Source: Chiua virens
Taxonomy: Eukaryota > Basidiomycota > Agaricomycetes > Boletales > Boletaceae
Assembly (NCBI GenBank): GCA_019787685.1
Contig: JAHNUO010000032.1
Location: 248,001 to 312,000, forward strand
Direction of reading: 5' to 3'
Length of the DNA stretch: 64,000 bases
This document shows positions 59,824 to 64,000 of the stretch, in pieces. Position 1 is the stretch's first letter. Each line of letters opens with the position of its first letter. A model generated the notes under the pieces. The model saw nothing but the letters and a program-made list of their open reading frames with translations, was not told where the DNA came from and did not search any database. The translations under genes and the position numbers were made by a program.

Positions 59824-60343
59824 AGTCCGTGTTTTGTAGCATTTGGAGGCCGACATGTCGATTAATGGTGTTATCAGTGGGAGAACTGGCTTCCCACGCA
59901 AACAGCGGATACTCTGTTAAGCGTCCGTCGTGATCGTGGGGGAAGCTGGTCAAAATTCCGAGTCTCCGCGTTTGAGATTTGAACAATCATGCAGACGCAT
60001 CTTTGCCTTGAAAGGTGATGGCTGCCGCCAGAGTCGGCGCTCGCCTCATGCAAGCAGTGACTCGGAAGCTACTTGACAAGATGTTATTCGGATCTCCGTG
60101 GTAGAAGACAACACTGTGGTATCATCGGATACCGTACGGCACCGATGTGGAAGCTCAGGCTGCGGTGCATACTAGACTGTCGGCCTGCGTTAGCGCGGCC
60201 CTTCGCCGCAAAGGTGTGGTACTGCCTCTCTGAGTAAGCCTCTGATGGGTACTATCTCGGGTGCTCATCGCCTCCCCAAGGCTGGGGCTACATAGTATAA
60301 ATTTCCGATCAAAAACCTATCCTTACTCTACATCCCAGCCGCT
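59824..60343. promoter_or_regulatory. promoter region of questin oxidase, unit C
   Basis: Conserved TATA box at about 60296-60302. The X-side start is deleted. No gene seen. Confidence 0.5.
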
Positions 60344-62227
60344 ATGACTACTTCCGCACCACCCACGATTGTCATACCTGCGACCCCATCTTCGCGTGAG
60401 ATTCTCGTCCGCCTCTTTCCTGGCGTCAAGCCCCCGCCGTCACTCTTCGCACCTGGCCGTGTGCCCAACTGTGGACCCGAGGCTACGGCTGCGCTGCTTA
60501 AAGCGCTCAGGATAACCACAAGCGGAGCCATGTCTTTTTCAACGAGTTCAGTTTCCACAAGTACGTCTCTACCCTTGCTCGGTCGCGCCCGTTTGGTTGA
60601 TGCTCTTCATAGCCATTCAGTCCATCACTTGCTCGCCATATATGCGCTTGGTGCCTCGGCGCCCGTGATAAACGCTGCCTACGAGGATACCCATCTCGAC
60701 CATCTGCGCGTCGCGTTTGTCGCTCCAAACAAGGTGACCATTACAGACGATACCTTTACGGATTACCTCGGGAACGACCAGTATGTATTTGGGTGTTCCA
60801 TGCCGGTTTTTCTCGTTGACGCTCGTGGTCTAGCTACTACAATGCCTACCTCGATTACTTCCATCGGGTCGTGCTTCAGCCCGGTGCCAATATTTCAGAC
60901 ATACTTGAGAAATACATCTTTTCCTCGCACTACAACGTCCGCACGCCAAAGCAGGGGACAGAGCAACCCGAGATGCTTAATCGGTTTCTCGAGATTCTCA
61001 TCCACCCTATCATTCATGTCGGCTACGGTGCCGAGTTTGGCATAATGGGTCTCATCGCAGAAGGTGAGCAGTTCGGAAGGCTTCCGTACGTAGCTTAATC
61101 CTCATTTTCTTGATTTGTAGGTCTCGCATGGACATCAGTGCACCCTGCTGGTGCTACTACCCCCATTAATCGTCTTCTCTTCACTCAACGCACGACTCCC
61201 ATCTCTGAATTGGAGAAGCAAGGCAAGTGGTTTTCCCTGTCATCGCTTGTGCATGACTGATGCCTACGGATAGAGCCAGGGTGGATGCCAAAAGCAGGGT
61301 TGCGCTTGCGAGCGTTGAACATTTTGACACTCATGCTTCGTGACCCTCGTTTCTTTGGAAACAGGACCCTTGACAAGCACGAATTCGCTGCGATGCTCGA
61401 GTCACATGGGGAAATCTTCGTCAAATACGGTGAGCTTTGGGACTGTCAAATCGAAACACAGGAAGATCTCGAAGCACGCATGGAGGAGCTCATTTGGGCT
61501 GCAATGCTCATGTATGGCGTTGGAAGCTGGGACGGAAACGAGGCTGAATATCGTGCTGATTTCTTCACGTAAGCGCAGCCATGATAGATGCCCTTATACG
61601 TAGCTGATTATTCTCATCAGCGCACATATCGTGACATCTGTGCTGTTCATTCCCACGATCTGTGCATACCTCTCCCGTGAATCCCAAATGAAGCTGCTTC
61701 GAGCACACTTTTTGACGAGCATCACCTGGTGGGTCGTCCGTGGCCGTCCGAGTTTCGCCCTGAAGGATTTCACCTCTCGACCACTCCCGCCTGTCCCGAA
61801 TGCACCCTCTTCCAAGTATTCCAACACGCTCCCAGGCACTCTGCCGACTCCCGCCGCATGTGCACTCTCTTCGACGACACCCTACGCCGGCAACGCGAAC
61901 CCATGGTATGCCATCCTCGCGGACGCACTCGTCCACCCAAACGAGCACCTCTGCAAAGTGCAGCGTGCGTTGGCGCACTTCAACCTCCTGTATGGACATC
62001 GCGAGGCAGGATCTGTCCTTGAATCGCTCTCTAAGGACGGCGTGGACGTGAACCCCGAGTATGGGTACCTGGACGGGTCTGTGTTTTTGCGTACGGCGTG
62101 GTTGACCGCGTCGGCGCTTGGATGGGTGACCCACGGGGAGGAAAACACGGGCGCATGGAATTACCAAGAGTTCCAAAAGGCAGCGTTGGAGGAACTGGAA
62201 CTCATGAAAGGTCAGGGGAGGGCGTAG
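60344..62227 (+). pseudogene. questin oxidase-like protein, copy C (frameshift in exon 1)
   Basis: Exons 2 to 6 are fully open, including the region broken in A and the two codons that are TAG in B. One base is missing at about 60510 (AGGATAACC versus AGGGATAACC in A), shifting exon 1 before HVFFNEFSFH. Apart from that base the gene looks complete. Confidence 0.85.
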
Positions 62228-62392
62228 GCGGCATGCGTAAACCTTGCATCCATTGTAAAACATATTGACGAACTAAAGTTCCGACAATACAAGTCATCCA
62301 GGTGTGACAAAGATACCAATAGTCATATCTATTATCATGACAAAAAGAAAGATGTAGGATAGAAAAATTACTTCGACATAGGGAAATACTAT

Positions 62393-64000
62393 TCATGACT
62401 TCCAACAAGTAGTCCATGACTCTCCAGACAATGAACTATCAATATCAACTTGGAATGCACCATTATGAGATATAACCAAGCAAAGAGGAGGAAGATAAAA
62501 GGAACCAAGTCTAAGCCAAGGAGCAACCCAACCATAACAAAGATCATGGGAAAAAATCCAGCCATCATGATTGAGGAACTGACCAAAAGAAAGAAGTTGA
62601 TGTACCCTCCACACTTTGATAGACTTGTCAACAGACCCAGAGATGATATGGTCACCATTGGGTGAAAAAGACACCGAGTAGATATAGGAACTGCCATGGC
62701 CCTGGAAGGGACCTGCTATGAGGTGACCAGTGGCTGCATCCCAGATCCTGATAGCATGGTCATGAGAGCCAGAGACAATGTTCTTTCCATCAGGTGAATA
62801 GCCAACAGATATGACCTGATGTGTGTGCCCCTGGAATGGACTTCCTATGGGCTGACCAGTGGCTGCATCCCAGATCCTGATGGTCTTGTCAGAAGAGCCA
62901 GAGACAATGTTCTTTCCATCAGGTGAATAGCCAACAGATGTGACAGAATGTGTGTGCCCCTGGAATGGACTTCCTATGGACTGACCAGTGGCTGCATCCC
63001 AGATCCTGATGGTGTTGTCATGAGAGCCAGAGACAATGTTCTTTCCATCAGGTGAATAGCCAACAGATGTGACAGAATCTGTGTGCCCCTGGAATGGACT
63101 TCCTATGGGCTGACCAGTGGCTGCATCCCAGATCCTGATGGTCTTGTCAATGGAGCCAGAGACAATGTTCTTTCCATCAGGTGAATAGCCAACAGATGTG
63201 ACCACAGATGTGTGCCCCTGGAATGGACTTCCTGTGGGCTGACCAGTGGCTGCATCCCAGATCCTGATGGTGTTGTCATGAGAGCCAGAGACAATGTTCT
63301 TTCCATCAGGTGAATAGCCAACAGATGTGACCCAATCTGTGTGCCCCTGGAATGGACTTCCTATGGGCTGACCAGTGGCTGCATCCCAGATCCTGATGGT
63401 CTCATCATCAGAGCCAGAGACAATGTTCTTTCCATCAGGTGAATAGCTAACAGATCTGACACAAAATGTGTGCCCCTGGAATGGACTTCCTATGGGCTGA
63501 CCAGTGGCTGCATCCCAGATCCTGATGGTCTTGTCCCAAGAGCCAGAGACAATGTTCTTTCCATCAGGTGAATAGCCAACAGATGTGACCCAATGTGTGT
63601 GCCCCTGGAATGGACTTCCTATGGGCTCACCAGTGGCTGCATCCCAGATCCTGATGGTCTTGTCAAAAGAGCCAGAGACAATGTTCTTTCCATCAGGTGA
63701 ATAGCCAACAGATGTGACAAAATGTGTGTGCCCCTGGAATGGACTTCCTATGGGCTCACCAGTGGCTGCATCCCAGATCCTGATGGTCTTGTCATAAGAG
63801 CCAGAGACAATGTTCTTTCCATCAGGTGAATAGCCAACAGATGTGACATAATGTGTGTGCCCCTGGAATGGACTTCCTATGGGCTGACCAGTGGCTGCAT
63901 CCCAGATCCTGATGGTGTTGTCCCAAGAGCCAGAGACAATGTTCTTTCCATCAGGTGAATAGCCAACAGATGTGACCCAATGTGTGTGCCCCTGGAATGG
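62393..64000 (-). CDS. NLR-type STAND receptor, copy C, 3' part only
   Basis: The - strand frame is open from the window end to the stop at 62393. It contains at least 10 complete WD40 repeats plus a partial one and the conserved C-terminal tail. NACHT and N-terminal exons lie outside. Variable-site content resembles copy A more than copy B (FCV with DDET, DSV, HSV with SDKT after GQSIGS, HDHA in the next-to-last repeat, YIYS in the last). Confidence 0.88.
   Translation of the reverse strand, partial: PFQGHTHWVTSVGYSPDGKNIVSGSWDNTIRIWDAATGQPIGSPFQGHTHYVTSVGYSPDGKNIVSGSYDKTIRIWDAATGEPIGSPFQGHTHFVTSVGYSPDGKNIVSGSFDKTIRIWDAATGEPIGSPFQGHTHWVTSVGYSPDGKNIVSGSWDKTIRIWDAATGQPIGSPFQGHTFCVRSVSYSPDGKNIVSGSDDETIRIWDAATGQPIGSPFQGHTDWVTSVGYSPDGKNIVSGSHDNTIRIWDAATGQPTGSPFQGHTSVVTSVGYSPDGKNIVSGSIDKTIRIWDAATGQPIGSPFQGHTDSVTSVGYSPDGKNIVSGSHDNTIRIWDAATGQSIGSPFQGHTHSVTSVGYSPDGKNIVSGSSDKTIRIWDAATGQPIGSPFQGHTHQVISVGYSPDGKNIVSGSHDHAIRIWDAATGHLIAGPFQGHGSSYIYSVSFSPNGDHIISGSVDKSIKVWRVHQLLSFGQFLNHDGWIFSHDLCYGWVAPWLRLGSFYLPPLCLVISHNGAFQVDIDSSLSGESWTTCWKS

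Larger units (their letters stand above)
53762..64000. repeat. tandem segmental duplication unit C (cut by window end)
   Basis: Same order from CK1 through the WD40 array of the NLR. The rest of the NLR and any F-box lie beyond the window. Confidence 0.93.

Overview
The window reads as a nuclear region of a mushroom-forming fungus (Basidiomycota, probably Agaricomycetes). The support is short GT-AG and GC-AG introns of about 45-75 nt in most genes, a KDZ-type transposase with its cysteine clusters, a DUF6589 protein, a chromodomain Ty3/gypsy element, and NACHT-WD40 STAND receptors whose C-terminal tail is typical of Agaricomycetes. No rRNA, tRNA or CRISPR array was seen. Species cannot be named from the sequence.

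Region 1 (1-13.2 kb) is a stack of nested mobile elements. The 3' part of a Ty1/copia element (1-4890, + strand) sits inside a Ty3/gypsy chromovirus on the - strand (4891-11109), which itself sits inside a fragment of a helicase-like gene (11110-11311). A truncated DUF6589 gene (11361-12937, -) lies beside it. The gypsy element shows a canonical -1 frameshift heptamer between gag and pol, and a 10-nt self-complementarity between its putative RNA 5' end and the site just after the LTR, as expected for Tf1-like self-priming.

Region 2 (about 13.29-20.69 kb) is a KDZ-type DNA transposon with sub-terminal inverted repeats. It carries three decayed genes: a protein with repeated SUMO-interacting-like motifs (-), a GRF zinc-finger protein that also has a VIDLS motif (+), and the KDZ transposase with CxC5/CxC6-type clusters (-). 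Regions 1 and 2 together carry ten recognisable in-frame stops, all TGA. In one case an internal repeat shows directly that the parent codon was CGA, which points to CpG deamination.

Region 3 (20,688-64,000) is a tandem segmental triplication: unit A 20,688-36,747, unit B 36,748-53,761, unit C 53,762 to the window end. Gene order in each unit is CK1-like kinase (+), mago nashi-like EJC gene (+), uncharacterised gene Y (-), uncharacterised gene X (-), questin-oxidase-like gene (+), C2-like/NACHT/WD40 NLR receptor (-), F-box/LRR gene (-). Units B and C have an extra degenerate Y'-X' pair between X and Y, deleted in A. Kinase, oxidase, X and Y are broken in most or all copies, by different lesions in different copies. 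The NLRs in A and B keep full reading frames through the NACHT and WD40 exons, each with 14 WD40 repeats that are nearly identical except at a few hypervariable codons. This is the pattern of fungal allorecognition/immune NLRs (HET-E/HNWD type). The main biological signal is therefore an amplifying, diversifying NLR locus carrying decaying passenger genes, flanked by a transposon graveyard.
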